Shown: positions 1 through 7,993 of the stretch, piece by piece
How the letters are laid out: every line of letters begins with the position of its first letter
Position numbering within the stretch: position 1 is the stretch's first letter
Source: UBA1431 sp002329665
GTDB taxonomy: Bacteria > Bacillota > Clostridia > Christensenellales > UBA1431
Length of the DNA stretch: 64,000 nucleotides
Assembly (NCBI GenBank): GCA_040772545.1
Contig: JAXGXY010000006.1
Span: 27,980-91,979, forward strand
Direction: 5' to 3'
Notes under the pieces: model-generated
The model's input: only the letters and a program-made list of their open reading frames with translations
Databases searched by the model: none
What the model was told of the DNA's origin: nothing
Program-made: the position numbers and the translations under genes

Positions 1-891
1 CTGCCGCCCGAGGACGAGGGGAAACTGAGCAACATCATCGAAAGGAAGGTGGACTGGCTCGACGACCCCGAACTGGTCGCTGCCGCCGCCGACATTCCCA
101 CCATCTCCTATGATAAATTATTGGCCGCCGCCAACATGCTCTACGAAATCGCCAACTACCTCGTGCAAAGCAAAATCATCCACTACGACCGCGAAGAACT
201 CAACCTGAAACAGCGCAAGCTCATAGAAGAGACCCATAAACGCGTAGAACTGGAGAAAACGCTCAAGGAAATGGAATGGAAGACGCTCCAGCTCAACGTC
301 AACCCCCATTTCCTCTTTAACGCACTGAATACGGTCGGGCGCCTGGCTTTGCTGGAGAACGCGTCCAAGACGGAAGAGGCGATGTATGCCCTGGCCGAAA
401 TCATGCGTTATACCCAGCAGCGCAATACCATGGTCTCGCTCTCCGAAGAGATCGAGTTCGTGAAGAACTACCTCAAGGTACAGTCCATACGCTTCGGCGA
501 CAGGCTCCGGTATACCCTCGACATCCACGAGGACCTGATGGGCCTGGAGTGCCCCTACAACACCATACAGCCGTTCCTCGAAAACTGCATCAACTACGTC
601 GTCGAAAAAGAGCCGGAAGGAGGCGACATCACGCTCAAGGCGCGCGCCGAAGGCAAAAATCTCGTAATCGAGATTGCCGACAACGGTAAGGGCATGGACA
701 GCGCCCGTATCAAGCGCATCCTCGACGGAGCGGAGTACCTGCGCCAGAACGAGAGCGGTTTCGGGATCTACAGCGTATCGAGGCGTCTGAACCAGGCCTA
801 CGGCGGCAAAGCCTCACTTCATATCGAAAGCGTCGACGAGGGATTTGCTGGCACGCGCATCACCATCACCCTGCCCCTGAAGATGAGGTGA
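1..891 (+). CDS. PocR-type sensor histidine kinase (5' end outside window)
   Basis: The reading frame is open from the first base, so the gene starts upstream; 296 residues are visible. The first ~55 residues (…IPTISYDKLLAAANMLYEI) resemble the end of a PocR ligand-binding domain. A short coiled-coil linker leads to a LytS/YesM-type kinase core: the phospho-acceptor His sits in NPHFLFNALN (about visible residue 103), followed by the N box (QPFLENCINY), DNGKGM and GFGIYSVSRRL of the ATPase. It should phosphorylate the response regulator that follows at once. In Firmicutes, PocR-domain regulators typically control B12-dependent propanediol or ethanolamine use, which fits the btu and eut genes nearby. 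No transmembrane segment is visible in this part. The family call is secure; the ligand is inferred. Confidence 0.85.
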   Translation: MPPEDEGKLSNIIERKVDWLDDPELVAAAADIPTISYDKLLAAANMLYEIANYLVQSKIIHYDREELNLKQRKLIEETHKRVELEKTLKEMEWKTLQLNVNPHFLFNALNTVGRLALLENASKTEEAMYALAEIMRYTQQRNTMVSLSEEIEFVKNYLKVQSIRFGDRLRYTLDIHEDLMGLECPYNTIQPFLENCINYVVEKEPEGGDITLKARAEGKNLVIEIADNGKGMDSARIKRILDGAEYLRQNESGFGIYSVSRRLNQAYGGKASLHIESVDEGFAGTRITITLPLKMR

Positions 892-898
892 CATGCAA

Positions 899-1939
899 AT
901 GGCAAAGGTGCTTATCGTCGAAGACGAAGAAATCGAGCGCATCGTACTAAGAAAGATCATAGTGGAAAATTTCCATGATATAGAACTCGTGGCCGAGGCG
1001 GTGAACGGCACCGACGCCATCGCCATCATCGACGAAAACGCCTTCGACCTGGTCATCCTCGACATAAATATCCCCGGCATCAACGGGCTCGATGTGTGTG
1101 AGGCCCTCAAGACCAAGTATCCGGATACGGGCGTTGTCATCACCACGGCCTACAGCAAATTCGAATTCGCCTTCCGCGCCATCAAAATAAAGGTCAACGA
1201 TTATCTTCTCAAGCCGGTCCGCCCGCAGAAAATCATCGACTGCGTCAACTCCATAATGAATGACAGGCGCAATTCCGCGCCCGCCCCAAGCGACCAGTAC
1301 CTGGAAAAACTGAGCATGCATATCAGGGAATACTCCTACCGGGATACGGTCAAATGCCTGCGCGACACGCTTGTCGAAATATACGAGCGGTATACGGATC
1401 TAGGCACCATCTCCAGCATCGTTTCAAGGATCGCCAATAAAATCGCGGAGACTGCCATGCTGATGGGGCTGGACATCGAGACCAAGCACCAGTATCAGAT
1501 CTACTACCTGAAGCAGCGGCTCGCCCCTTACGACAACCGATCCGATATCTATTTCAAGCTCCTTTCCATGGTCAATGCCATTTTTGACGAACTGCTCCGT
1601 TCCAGCAAATTCAACAAGAACGATTTTAAATTCATCATCAATTATATAGAACGCAACATCGGCCAGAACATCACGCTCAACGACGTTGCGTCCCAGGCCA
1701 ACATCAGCACCTACTACCTGAGCAAACTGTTCAAGCGGGAAATGGGCGTGAACTTCGTCGCCTATCTGGCCGACAGGCGGATAGAGCTGGCCAAGGATAT
1801 GCTCCAACGAACCGAGATCCCCATTATGAACATCGCCATGGAACTCTCTTTCAACGAACCCAACTATTTCAGCCGTGTTTTCAAAAAGAAGACCGGCTTT
1901 ACCCCCTCGGAATACCGCGACCGGTCGAGGGAGATTTGA
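899..1939 (+). CDS. AraC-type response regulator paired with the PocR-type kinase
   Basis: A CheY-like receiver domain (residues 1-120) has the acidic pocket at E8/D9, the phospho-acceptor D55 (VILDINIPG), T83 and K105. A linker of about 120 residues leads to two AraC helix-turn-helix motifs (about 245-340; ISTYYLSKLFKREMG and FNEPNYFSRVFKKKTG). It is likely a transcription activator of the local B12-dependent genes. The start is set at the ATG at 899 because GAGGTG at 885-890 is 8 nt away; the ATG at 893 lies only 2 nt from it. The kinase stop (889-891) is within the same ribosome-binding site, so the two are translationally coupled. A cobalamin riboswitch on the opposite strand points at its 3' end. 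Confidence 0.9.
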   Translation: MAKVLIVEDEEIERIVLRKIIVENFHDIELVAEAVNGTDAIAIIDENAFDLVILDINIPGINGLDVCEALKTKYPDTGVVITTAYSKFEFAFRAIKIKVNDYLLKPVRPQKIIDCVNSIMNDRRNSAPAPSDQYLEKLSMHIREYSYRDTVKCLRDTLVEIYERYTDLGTISSIVSRIANKIAETAMLMGLDIETKHQYQIYYLKQRLAPYDNRSDIYFKLLSMVNAIFDELLRSSKFNKNDFKFIINYIERNIGQNITLNDVASQANISTYYLSKLFKREMGVNFVAYLADRRIELAKDMLQRTEIPIMNIAMELSFNEPNYFSRVFKKKTGFTPSEYRDRSREI

Positions 1940-2190
1940 ATCTAAAGGCTGATACGGCGCGCTTTCACTCCTTTCGTCCTTGCGACTGCCGCAAGCAGGG
2001 GCTGAAGAGGTTAACCCCTGCATATGCGGCAACCGGCAGGTAGGGGTTTGGTGAAACCATGTATTGCATACAGGCGGGGGCAATCCCCAATAGGCGTGGG
2101 CATTAATCCCTCTTTCGCCTGCGAACGCGCTTCATAATGCCGAAGAGACACGGTTAACAGGGACTCTTTATTTCTCTGGTTACAAAGCCA
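1940..2190. other. Gap after the response regulator; no clear gene
   Basis: No convincing gene is seen. An open - strand frame (about 2011-2220, 69 codons) begins inside the terminator stem of the orphan cobalamin riboswitch, has no ribosome-binding site and has an unusual Pro/Cys-rich C-terminus. I therefore do not call it a gene. Transcripts reading through the riboswitch from the - strand would cross this gap into the response regulator. Confidence 0.4.
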
Positions 2191-2194
2191 TAGA

Positions 2195-2228
2195 AAACCC
2201 TCTTGCGCACGCACATGCAAGAGGGTTT
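2195..2228 (-). terminator. Terminator-type expression platform of the orphan cobalamin riboswitch
   Basis: A perfect 12-bp stem (AAACCCTCTTGC / GCAAGAGGGTTT) with a 10-nt loop lies about 50-60 nt downstream of the B12 box on the - strand and is followed there by TTTTC. The btuF leader carries an equivalent hairpin (CCC-rich stem then ATTTTTC) at the same relative place. This suggests that both riboswitches act by B12-induced termination. The U-tract is short. Confidence 0.65.
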
Positions 2229-2274
2229 ATCGTAAAAGCCGAATTCCTGTTCCCGCCCTCCGCAGGCCGCACTG

Positions 2275-2456
2275 GTTTTCGATACCGGGCAGGCTTCCTG
2301 GCTCGGCTTCATCCTCGCCGGAAGCCTTCCCGTCCATCGGGACAGTGGCGTATTCTCCGGTCCGTCAGCCATACAGTAGCGGGGGCTGCAACGGATTCTC
2401 ACCGTTTTTCCTATTATCCTGCGCCTTGGCAGGCACCCGTATCGCTGTATTCTGTT
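2275..2456 (-). ncRNA. Orphan cobalamin (B12) riboswitch, antisense to the response regulator
   Basis: Read on the - strand, the B12 box GAGCCAGGAAGCCTGCC is at 2288-2304. Upstream are the conserved aptamer core GCAGCCCCCGCTACTGTA (about 2370-2387) and a GGTGAGAATCC element. The aptamer closely resembles the one in front of btuF. No - strand gene follows: about 340 nt beyond lies the 3' end of the response regulator on the other strand. It should give a short terminated RNA with B12 and a longer antisense RNA without it. The aptamer is certain; the antisense role is inferred. Confidence 0.92.
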
Positions 2457-2463
2457 TTCCTGC

Positions 2464-2492
2464 ATCTTACCATACAGCGATCCTGTGCGGAA
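2464..2492 (-). promoter_or_regulatory. Candidate promoter of the orphan riboswitch
   Basis: On the - strand, TTCCGC (2487-2492) and TAAGAT (2464-2469) are 17 bp apart, just upstream of the aptamer. The btuF riboswitch has a TAAGAT at the same distance from TTTCGC, so the two leaders share promoter layout. The -35 matches are weak. Read-through from btuD is an alternative source of transcripts. Confidence 0.4.
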
Positions 2493-2541
2493 AGATACAT
2501 TTTTGTTCACGCCTGAAAATTTTTTTCTCCTGCTTGTCGGG

Positions 2542-3360
2542 TCATCCCCGCGCCGCCTCGCGGATCTCCACTCCGTTCGCCGCCGCGCCGTAACGGGGGA
2601 AAAGGCAGGGTTCCCCGGTCTGAGGATGCGGGATCTTTATAAGGCGGACGCCGTATACCTCGTCCACCACTTCTCCCCTCAGTTGGGACGGGAACCCAAA
2701 CGCGCGCAGACGGCCGCCGTCGAGCAGGGCGATGTTGTCGCAGTAGTGAAGCGCGAGGTTGAGGTCGTGCAGTACGCACACGATCGTCATGCCGGTTCGA
2801 ACCGCCGACGCGCGCATGAATTCCATGACCTCGAGCTGATAGCGGATATCCAGGCCGGTTATCGGCTCATCCAGCAGCAGCACGGGCGTTTGCTGGGCGA
2901 AGGCCCGCGCGACCACAACCCGCTGCCATTCGCCGCCGCTGAGCCGGGTAACGGGGCGGTCGGCCAAATGGGTGATGCCGCTGTGCGCCATGGATGCGCG
3001 CGCGATAGCCAGATCCTTATCGGATTCCCCCTGAAAGCGGCTCAGCCAGGGATGGCGTCCCATCAGCACCACGTCCAGCACGGTGAAATCGAAGTCCAGC
3101 CGCGAATTCTGCGGCACGAGCGCCACCAGCCGCGCCAGCTCCCTGGTCGAATAACTGCGTACGTCCTTTCCGTTTATCATGACGTTTCCCGATTTCGGGG
3201 CCAGCAACGCGTTGATCAGCCGAAGCAGCGTCGATTTCCCCGAACCGTTGGGCCCGATAATCCCGGTAACGGTGCCTTTTTGCATGGACAGGGTAACATC
3301 GAAGAGGACGTCCCTTCCGTTATAGGCAAAGCTCAGTCCATTGATCTTAATCAGCGCCAT
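2542..3360 (-). CDS. btuD: Cobalamin ABC transporter, ATP-binding protein
   Basis: A 272-residue ATPase of the FecE/BtuD family: Walker A GPNGSGKST (36-44), Q-loop VPQN, signature LSGGEWQR (about 139), Walker B LLLDEP and an H-loop in VLHDLN. It powers import by the permease encoded just upstream (30-nt gap). Family members also carry ferric siderophores or haem. Cobalamin is chosen because the operon begins with a B12 riboswitch. It is the last gene of btuFCD, and no strong terminator is visible between it and the orphan riboswitch. Confidence 0.88.
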   Translation of the reverse strand: MALIKINGLSFAYNGRDVLFDVTLSMQKGTVTGIIGPNGSGKSTLLRLINALLAPKSGNVMINGKDVRSYSTRELARLVALVPQNSRLDFDFTVLDVVLMGRHPWLSRFQGESDKDLAIARASMAHSGITHLADRPVTRLSGGEWQRVVVARAFAQQTPVLLLDEPITGLDIRYQLEVMEFMRASAVRTGMTIVCVLHDLNLALHYCDNIALLDGGRLRAFGFPSQLRGEVVDEVYGVRLIKIPHPQTGEPCLFPRYGAAANGVEIREAARG

Positions 3361-3390
3361 GATTCTCTCCTTTTTCCGATCTGTCTACGG

Positions 3391-4422
3391 TCATACGCTG
3401 CTCCTTCGCAGAAGGTAGATGAAGAAGGGGCCTCCGAGCATGGCGGTCAGTATGCCGACCGGCAGTTCCAGGGGCGCGATGATGATGCGCGAAACCAGGT
3501 CTATCGCCAGCAGATACAGGCCGCCGCCGATGAAAGAAAACGGCAGCAGGACACGGTGGTCCGGTCCGATGACAAGGCGCATGGCGTGCGGCACCATCAG
3601 GCCCACGAAGCCGATGATCCCGCACGCCGACACCGCGGCTGCGACGGCCAGCGAGGACGAGGCGATGAGGGTTTTGCGCACGCGGGGCACATGCACGCCC
3701 AGGCTCTGCGCTTCCTCGTCCCCCATGAGCATCGCATTGAGGTCGCGCGTATAAAACATACAGACGCCGCATCCTATTATTACAAGCGGGATGCACCACA
3801 CGGCCTTATGCCAGGACGCGTTACCGAAACTCCCCATCGTCCAGGAGATGATCCCCTCCAGCTTATCGTGGTTCATAGCCAGCAGGCCGTTCATGACCGC
3901 TGCCAAAAAGGAGCTGAGCGCGGTCCCGGCCAGCAGGAGGGACAGCATGCTCATGCGTCCTCTCACGCGGGACAACTGGTAGACCAGCAAAACCGTGACC
4001 AGGCTGAACCCGAAGGCAAAGACCGTGATGCTGCCCAGCCCCAGCAAGCTCGCGCCGCCGAAGACCAATGTCGCGACCGTTGCGCCCAGCCCCGCGCCCG
4101 ACGATACGCCGAGGATACCGGGGTCCGCCATGGGGTTTTTGAAAACGCCCTGCATGCATGCGCCCGAAACGGCCAGCGCCGCGCCGACGAAGAAGGCCAG
4201 CAGCACCCGGGGCAGGCGGACCATCGTAATGATGTTGTACGCCATGGTATCGCTGCTCGCGCGCCCGGTAATTATGTCGGCGAACACGGATACCGTGCGC
4301 TCGACGGATATCCCCGCGCTGCCCATCATGCAGGACAGGATCAGCAGCACGACGCTGAGGACTGCGATGACGGATACGGTGACGATGATCCGGCGCCTGC
4401 GGAGCGCAAACGTTTTTGCCAA
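3391..4422 (-). CDS. btuC: Cobalamin ABC transporter, permease
   Basis: A 343-residue FecCD/BtuC-type permease with about nine to ten hydrophobic segments and family motifs such as RLPRVLLAFFVGAALAVSG and GIIGFVGLMVPHAMR. The start is a TTG (4420-4422), with AGGGGG about 10 nt before it; no earlier ATG exists and the next in-frame ATG would cut into the first helix. It lies 37 nt after btuF and 30 nt before btuD, one transcription unit under the upstream cobalamin riboswitch. Confidence 0.88.
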   Translation of the reverse strand: MAKTFALRRRRIIVTVSVIAVLSVVLLILSCMMGSAGISVERTVSVFADIITGRASSDTMAYNIITMVRLPRVLLAFFVGAALAVSGACMQGVFKNPMADPGILGVSSGAGLGATVATLVFGGASLLGLGSITVFAFGFSLVTVLLVYQLSRVRGRMSMLSLLLAGTALSSFLAAVMNGLLAMNHDKLEGIISWTMGSFGNASWHKAVWCIPLVIIGCGVCMFYTRDLNAMLMGDEEAQSLGVHVPRVRKTLIASSSLAVAAAVSACGIIGFVGLMVPHAMRLVIGPDHRVLLPFSFIGGGLYLLAIDLVSRIIIAPLELPVGILTAMLGGPFFIYLLRRSSV

Positions 4423-4459
4423 GCCGGTGTTCCCCCTTCAGTCAGACAGGCAGGCCCTT

Positions 4460-5320
4460 TTACTCGGCGGGATGCAGGAGCTTTGCCATACGCACCAGCG
4501 CATCGACGATACGTGGGGCGGCACGGCTGGATGTGTCATAGTCGATGGCGTACACCCTGTCCTCCCGCACGGCGCGCAGCCCCTGGTAATTGGGCGACGC
4601 CTTGAAGTTCACGGCATCCTCCTTTGGGCCCGAGATCAGGATCACGTCGGGGTCGTCGGCAAAAATCTGTTCGCGCGTATAACTCGGCCAGGGGACCGAG
4701 ATGTCCTTCGTAACGCAATCGGCGTGCGCCATTTCGAGCATGTCGGTAATGAAGGACCCCTGCCCGACGGTGTAATCCCCCTGATCCCCGAAGCTTACGG
4801 CATAATACACCTTCGGGGTTTTGCCGTCGGCGGCTGCGATGGTTTCGGCCTCGGCTTCCTTTTCCCGCATGTCGGAAATCACCTGCGTCGCGTCCGCGCC
4901 GATGGTCCTGGCCGTCAGCTCGATGGCGTCATAGATCCCTTCGTAAGAGGTCGCCTCGTTTACCACGACGTTCGCTCCCATGTCCTGGAGCTGCTTTACG
5001 GCATCCTCCTGTATCCCTTTGCCGGCGAATATAACGTCCGGTTCCAGCGCCTGGATGGCCTCCAGGTTCGGGCCGCTGAAATCGCCCACCTTGGGCAGGT
5101 CATTGGCCCCGGCGGGATAATTGCTGTATAAATCGACGCCGACCACCTTATCGCCCATGCCGAGCGCGTATACGATCTCGGTGGCGGCGGGGTGCAGGCA
5201 GACGATGCGCTCCACCTCTCCCCCGGCAACCGCCTCATCCTGATCCGGCGCCGCTTGCGAACATCCCATAAAAACCAGCGACAACAGCACAAGCCCCATC
5301 AGGCATGCGATCCGTTTCAT
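4460..5320 (-). CDS. btuF: Cobalamin-binding lipoprotein of the ABC transporter
   Basis: 286 residues. A lipoprotein signal (MKRIACLMG…LVFMGC) is followed by a periplasmic-binding fold of the BtuF/FhuD type (IVCLHPAATEIVYALG, LPKVGDFSGPNLEAI, LEPDVIFAG). The ATG at 5320 is chosen over an in-frame start 24 codons upstream because GGGAGGG is 6-7 nt before it and the signal peptide then begins normally. The longer form would also overlap the riboswitch terminator stem. It captures cobalamin outside the membrane for BtuCD. Corrinoid specificity is inferred from the riboswitch. Confidence 0.88.
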   Translation of the reverse strand: MKRIACLMGLVLLSLVFMGCSQAAPDQDEAVAGGEVERIVCLHPAATEIVYALGMGDKVVGVDLYSNYPAGANDLPKVGDFSGPNLEAIQALEPDVIFAGKGIQEDAVKQLQDMGANVVVNEATSYEGIYDAIELTARTIGADATQVISDMREKEAEAETIAAADGKTPKVYYAVSFGDQGDYTVGQGSFITDMLEMAHADCVTKDISVPWPSYTREQIFADDPDVILISGPKEDAVNFKASPNYQGLRAVREDRVYAIDYDTSSRAAPRIVDALVRMAKLLHPAE

Positions 5321-5345
5321 AAATATCCCTCCCAATACAGAAAAA

Positions 5346-5380
5346 TCCCTTTCGCATCGTACGTGCAAAAGGGTAAACGG
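5346..5380 (-). terminator. Terminator of the btuF cobalamin riboswitch
   Basis: On the - strand the stem CCCTTTTGCACG / TGCGAAAGGG is followed by ATTTTTC, then the btuF ribosome-binding site. This is an intrinsic terminator placed to act as the riboswitch's off-state, structurally like the hairpin at 2195-2228. Confidence 0.7.
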
Positions 5381-5424
5381 CCAGTTTCTCATACTATCCC
5401 CACCCTCCGCGGGTCGTACATTTT

Positions 5425-5602
5425 ATTGCGAACGGGGCAGGCTTCCTGGCTCGGCTTCATCCTCGCCGGAGACCTTCCCATCCATAAGGACAGTGGTTCG
5501 CGCTCCGGTCTGTCAGCCATACAGTAGCGGGGGCTGCAACGTTTTTACGTTTTTCCTATTATCCTGCTTAAAGCAGGCACCCTTGTTCGCGTATTTAGTT
5601 GT
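5425..5602 (-). ncRNA. Cobalamin riboswitch of btuFCD
   Basis: Read on the - strand, the B12 box GAGCCAGGAAGCCTGCC is at 5436-5452, and the core GCAGCCCCCGCTACTGTA is at about 5523-5540. It ends about 100 nt before btuF with a terminator between. B12 binding should stop transcription of the transporter operon. The sequence is near-identical over long stretches to the orphan copy at 2275-2456. Confidence 0.95.
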
Positions 5603-5609
5603 TGATTTA

Positions 5610-5638
5610 TCTTATCACACAATCATTTCATGCGAAAG
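5610..5638 (-). promoter_or_regulatory. Candidate btuFCD promoter
   Basis: TTTCGC (5633-5638) and TAAGAT (5610-5615) on the - strand are 17 bp apart, about 10 nt upstream of the riboswitch. The -35 is poor; the -10 fits 5 of 6. The same layout precedes the orphan riboswitch. Confidence 0.4.
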
Positions 5639-5666
5639 ACATTAATTTGTCGTGCGCTGAAAGATT

Positions 5667-6097
5667 TCAGCCGTGTCCCAGTGCCGCGCGCAATTCCTCG
5701 AGGCCTTCGCCGGTGAAGGCGCTGACACAGTAGAATTCATCGACCCCGGCCATCATCAGCATCCTGCGCGCATAATCCACGTCGGCTTCCGGGTGGTCCA
5801 CCTTGGTGATGATCCCAATGACGGGAATGGGAAAAAAATAGCGGAATCCGTTGATAAACACCGGCTGCGTATCGGTCGAACAGTGCACGAACGCGACGAT
5901 GTCCGCCTCCGTGCCCGTCACCTGCAGGTGCCCGCGCGCATCCAGCGGTTCTCGCTGTACTCTCCGGGCGTGTCGATGTATTTGTCCAGGTATTCCACGG
6001 CCTGCGTCTTGCTGTAGTCGAGCGCCATACCCTCGAGCGCCTGTATCAGCGTGGTCTTCCCTGCGCCCGTGCGGCCGATGAGCATCACGCGTGCCAT
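5667..6097 (-). pseudogene. eutP: EutP/PduV-type small GTPase, frameshifted
   Basis: The N-terminal half from ATG 6097 has the P-loop LIGRTGAGKTTLIQAL and the switch motif DTPGEYSENRW. It runs into a stop just after WMRAGTC. The C-terminal half continues in another frame (LQVTGTEADIV…TKVDHPEADVDYARR…VSAFTGEGLEEL) to 5669. The break is at a G/C run at 5928-5940: a single missing base, or two extra, in GCGCGGGC would join the halves into a normal EutP of about 143 residues. It starts 6 nt after eutS. EutP/PduV are GTPase-like proteins, and acetate kinase activity has been reported for EutP. Either a sequencing error in a G run or a real null mutation explains this. Confidence 0.85.
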
Positions 6098-6103
6098 ACA
6101 GGA

Positions 6104-6475
6104 CTACGACCGGGTGATGTCGGTCGGCGCAAAATCGAGTATTTCCTGCAGCGTGCTGATGACGGCGTTGAGCGCGGCTTCAACGCCGGCCACATTGCCC
6201 GTGATGACCACCGATCCGTTGAAGCGGTCGAGGAAACCAAGCTCGACGTCCGCAGCCTTGGCCGCGGTGTCGGCGGCGATGATCGCCCCCTCCGACGGGG
6301 TTATGGTCATGATGCCGATAGCGTCCTTGCCGTCGGCGCCAAGGCCCAGCTTTTTGAATATCGACGCCTTAGGATTGGAGATAAGATGCGCCAGCGTGAT
6401 CTGCTTCCCCGGCACAAACTCCTGTATAAACCGAGGTTTTTCGGCGGTCGTGAGCCGGTTGCTTTCCCCAGCCAT
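6104..6475 (-). CDS. eutS: Bacterial microcompartment shell protein EutS/PduU type
   Basis: 123 residues. RFIQEFVPGKQITLAHLI, ITPSEGAIIAADTAAKAADV and FLDRFNGSVVITGNV match the circularly permuted BMC-domain family EutS/PduU over the full length. It would form hexamers in the shell of an ethanolamine or propanediol microcompartment. The start is at 6475 (MAGESNRL): AAGGTGAT lies 7-8 nt before it, whereas upstream in-frame ATGs overlap that site. The kinase stop codon sits inside the same ribosome-binding site. No other shell or enzyme gene of the compartment is in this window. Confidence 0.93.
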   Translation of the reverse strand: MAGESNRLTTAEKPRFIQEFVPGKQITLAHLISNPKASIFKKLGLGADGKDAIGIMTITPSEGAIIAADTAAKAADVELGFLDRFNGSVVITGNVAGVEAALNAVISTLQEILDFAPTDITRS

Positions 6476-6483
6476 TAAAATCA

Positions 6484-7743
6484 TCACCTTTTTGCAGTTT
6501 TTGTCGCTTTCATGAAATACCCGGCGGTTTTGGAAATGATATCTATCATGTCCCCTATCCCGCCGATCCTGTCGTGATTCTCCAGTATGTTGACCGATAT
6601 GAGCGCGGAGAGCATCTTGGCCCTGACGCGCAGGCCCGGATCCCTTATCACGTCAAAATCGGGATAGCCGCACATGCCGGTCGTCCGGGTAAAATTGGAA
6701 CAGGCGGCGAAAGCGGCCATTTCGTAACAGAAATGCGAAAGCTTCTCGTCCAGATACCCCGGAAGGTCGCGATACAGCGGTTTTGCGTAGCGCATGAAGA
6801 GGTCGCGGTAACTGTTACAGTAGCAGGCATAGATATCGTGCAGCTTGGTCAGAAGATACACGCGGAAGCGCCCGCATTCCTCTTCGGAAAATTCGCGGCG
6901 GAAATGGAAGGCGGCGTATTCCGAGATGCAGTTCGCGGTCAGATACCCCATATCATGCGCCTCGGGGCCCATGAAGGTATACTCCATGTCGATGACCTTC
7001 ATATTCTCCTGATCCAGGAAAATATTGGACGTGTGCAGATCGCCGTGTATGAGGCATTCCGTCTTGCGCATGAAAATATTGCGCATGCGGACCATCTCCT
7101 GCCGCAGCCTTACGCGCTTCCAGAAATGAGGCCCTATGAGGAACTCGCGCGGATCGGGGTTTTCAAGCCCTCTTGCGCGATCGGGATCGGGCGGCAGGAA
7201 TATGAAAGCCTCCATGATCTCTCGCATTTCGGGATTGATGAACTTTGCCTGCAGCCCCCTGAATACCCTGTCCGGAAGATACTCGAGCGACGTGAAAAAG
7301 TTGCAGGATGCGAAGTATTCGCCGATCTGCCTCGGGAAATTCGGGAATATCTTCATGCTGTTGAGTTCGAAACGCATGATATGCATCCCCGAAAGGTCTT
7401 CCATGACGAAAATATTGTTGTCGACATCGCAATAATAGACCTCGGGAATATACTGCGGGCATATCGCGCTGCGTATGCGCAGGATGTCGACCTCCAGGCG
7501 GTTGCGCTCCACGGTCAGCCTGTTGCCCTCCTCGCCCCACATTTTGAAGTATTCCCGGGCCTGTTTCACCACACAGGAGCGCTCTTGGTCCCAGACGCGG
7601 AACAGGAAGTTGACGTATCCGTCTCCGTCCGTGCCTCCCTCTCCGACCTCGTGTACGCGCAAAACGGCGTCTTCGGGGAAGAGGGACGTGTGCTCCCTCA
7701 CATAAGCGGCAACATTCTCTTTTGTCAGGATCAAAGCGGACAT
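6484..7743 (-). CDS. MtnK-like sugar kinase (methylthioribose kinase family)
   Basis: 419 residues with the aminoglycoside-phosphotransferase fold. The catalytic loop HGDLHTSNIFLD and the metal loop VIDMEYTFMGPEAHDMGYL are the form found in 5-methylthioribose kinase (MtnK). The N-terminal part has VNFLFRVWD and SCVVKQA, with the ATP-binding Lys. Its likely product is a ribose-1-phosphate derivative. Being coupled to eutS and near B12 genes, the substrate may be 5-deoxyribose or methylthioribose; 5'-deoxyadenosine is a by-product of damaged adenosylcobalamin. The start ATG has AAAGGA about 9 nt upstream. The family is clear, the substrate inferred. Confidence 0.75.
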   Translation of the reverse strand: MSALILTKENVAAYVREHTSLFPEDAVLRVHEVGEGGTDGDGYVNFLFRVWDQERSCVVKQAREYFKMWGEEGNRLTVERNRLEVDILRIRSAICPQYIPEVYYCDVDNNIFVMEDLSGMHIMRFELNSMKIFPNFPRQIGEYFASCNFFTSLEYLPDRVFRGLQAKFINPEMREIMEAFIFLPPDPDRARGLENPDPREFLIGPHFWKRVRLRQEMVRMRNIFMRKTECLIHGDLHTSNIFLDQENMKVIDMEYTFMGPEAHDMGYLTANCISEYAAFHFRREFSEEECGRFRVYLLTKLHDIYACYCNSYRDLFMRYAKPLYRDLPGYLDEKLSHFCYEMAAFAACSNFTRTTGMCGYPDFDVIRDPGLRVRAKMLSALISVNILENHDRIGGIGDMIDIISKTAGYFMKATKTAKR

Positions 7744-7921
7744 GAAACGGCATCCTTTTCACATATTACGTGTATTGTATACTGACCGCGCCGCGCAAAC
7801 AATGTATATTGTTGTCCGCAAACTATACATAACGATGCGTCCGGGAATGCCGGCCGGCATTGGAGGGGGTCGGGGCGGTACGGGCAGACCGTTTTCTATA
7901 CGCACAGGGAAAGATTATACA

Positions 7922-7949
7922 TTTACAGCATTGGGGGTTCTGATATAAT
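7922..7949 (+). promoter_or_regulatory. Strong sigma-A-type promoter
   Basis: TTTACA (7922-7927), 16-bp spacer, TATAAT (7944-7949), ending about 45 nt before the ATG of the truncated CoA-transferase gene. It is among the best matches in the window. Confidence 0.7.
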
Positions 7950-7993
7950 CAGGAACCAATTATATGCCGAATCCGGTATGGGAAGGTGGTCAA

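Noticed and set aside
2154..2510. A 118-codon - strand frame across the orphan riboswitch
   Set aside because: It reads through the conserved aptamer core and has no homology-like pattern; the sequence is explained by the RNA.
2485..4605. A 706-codon open frame on the + strand
   Set aside because: It lies antisense to btuD and btuC, which have clear family motifs. GC-rich third positions create such shadows; it has no family motif.
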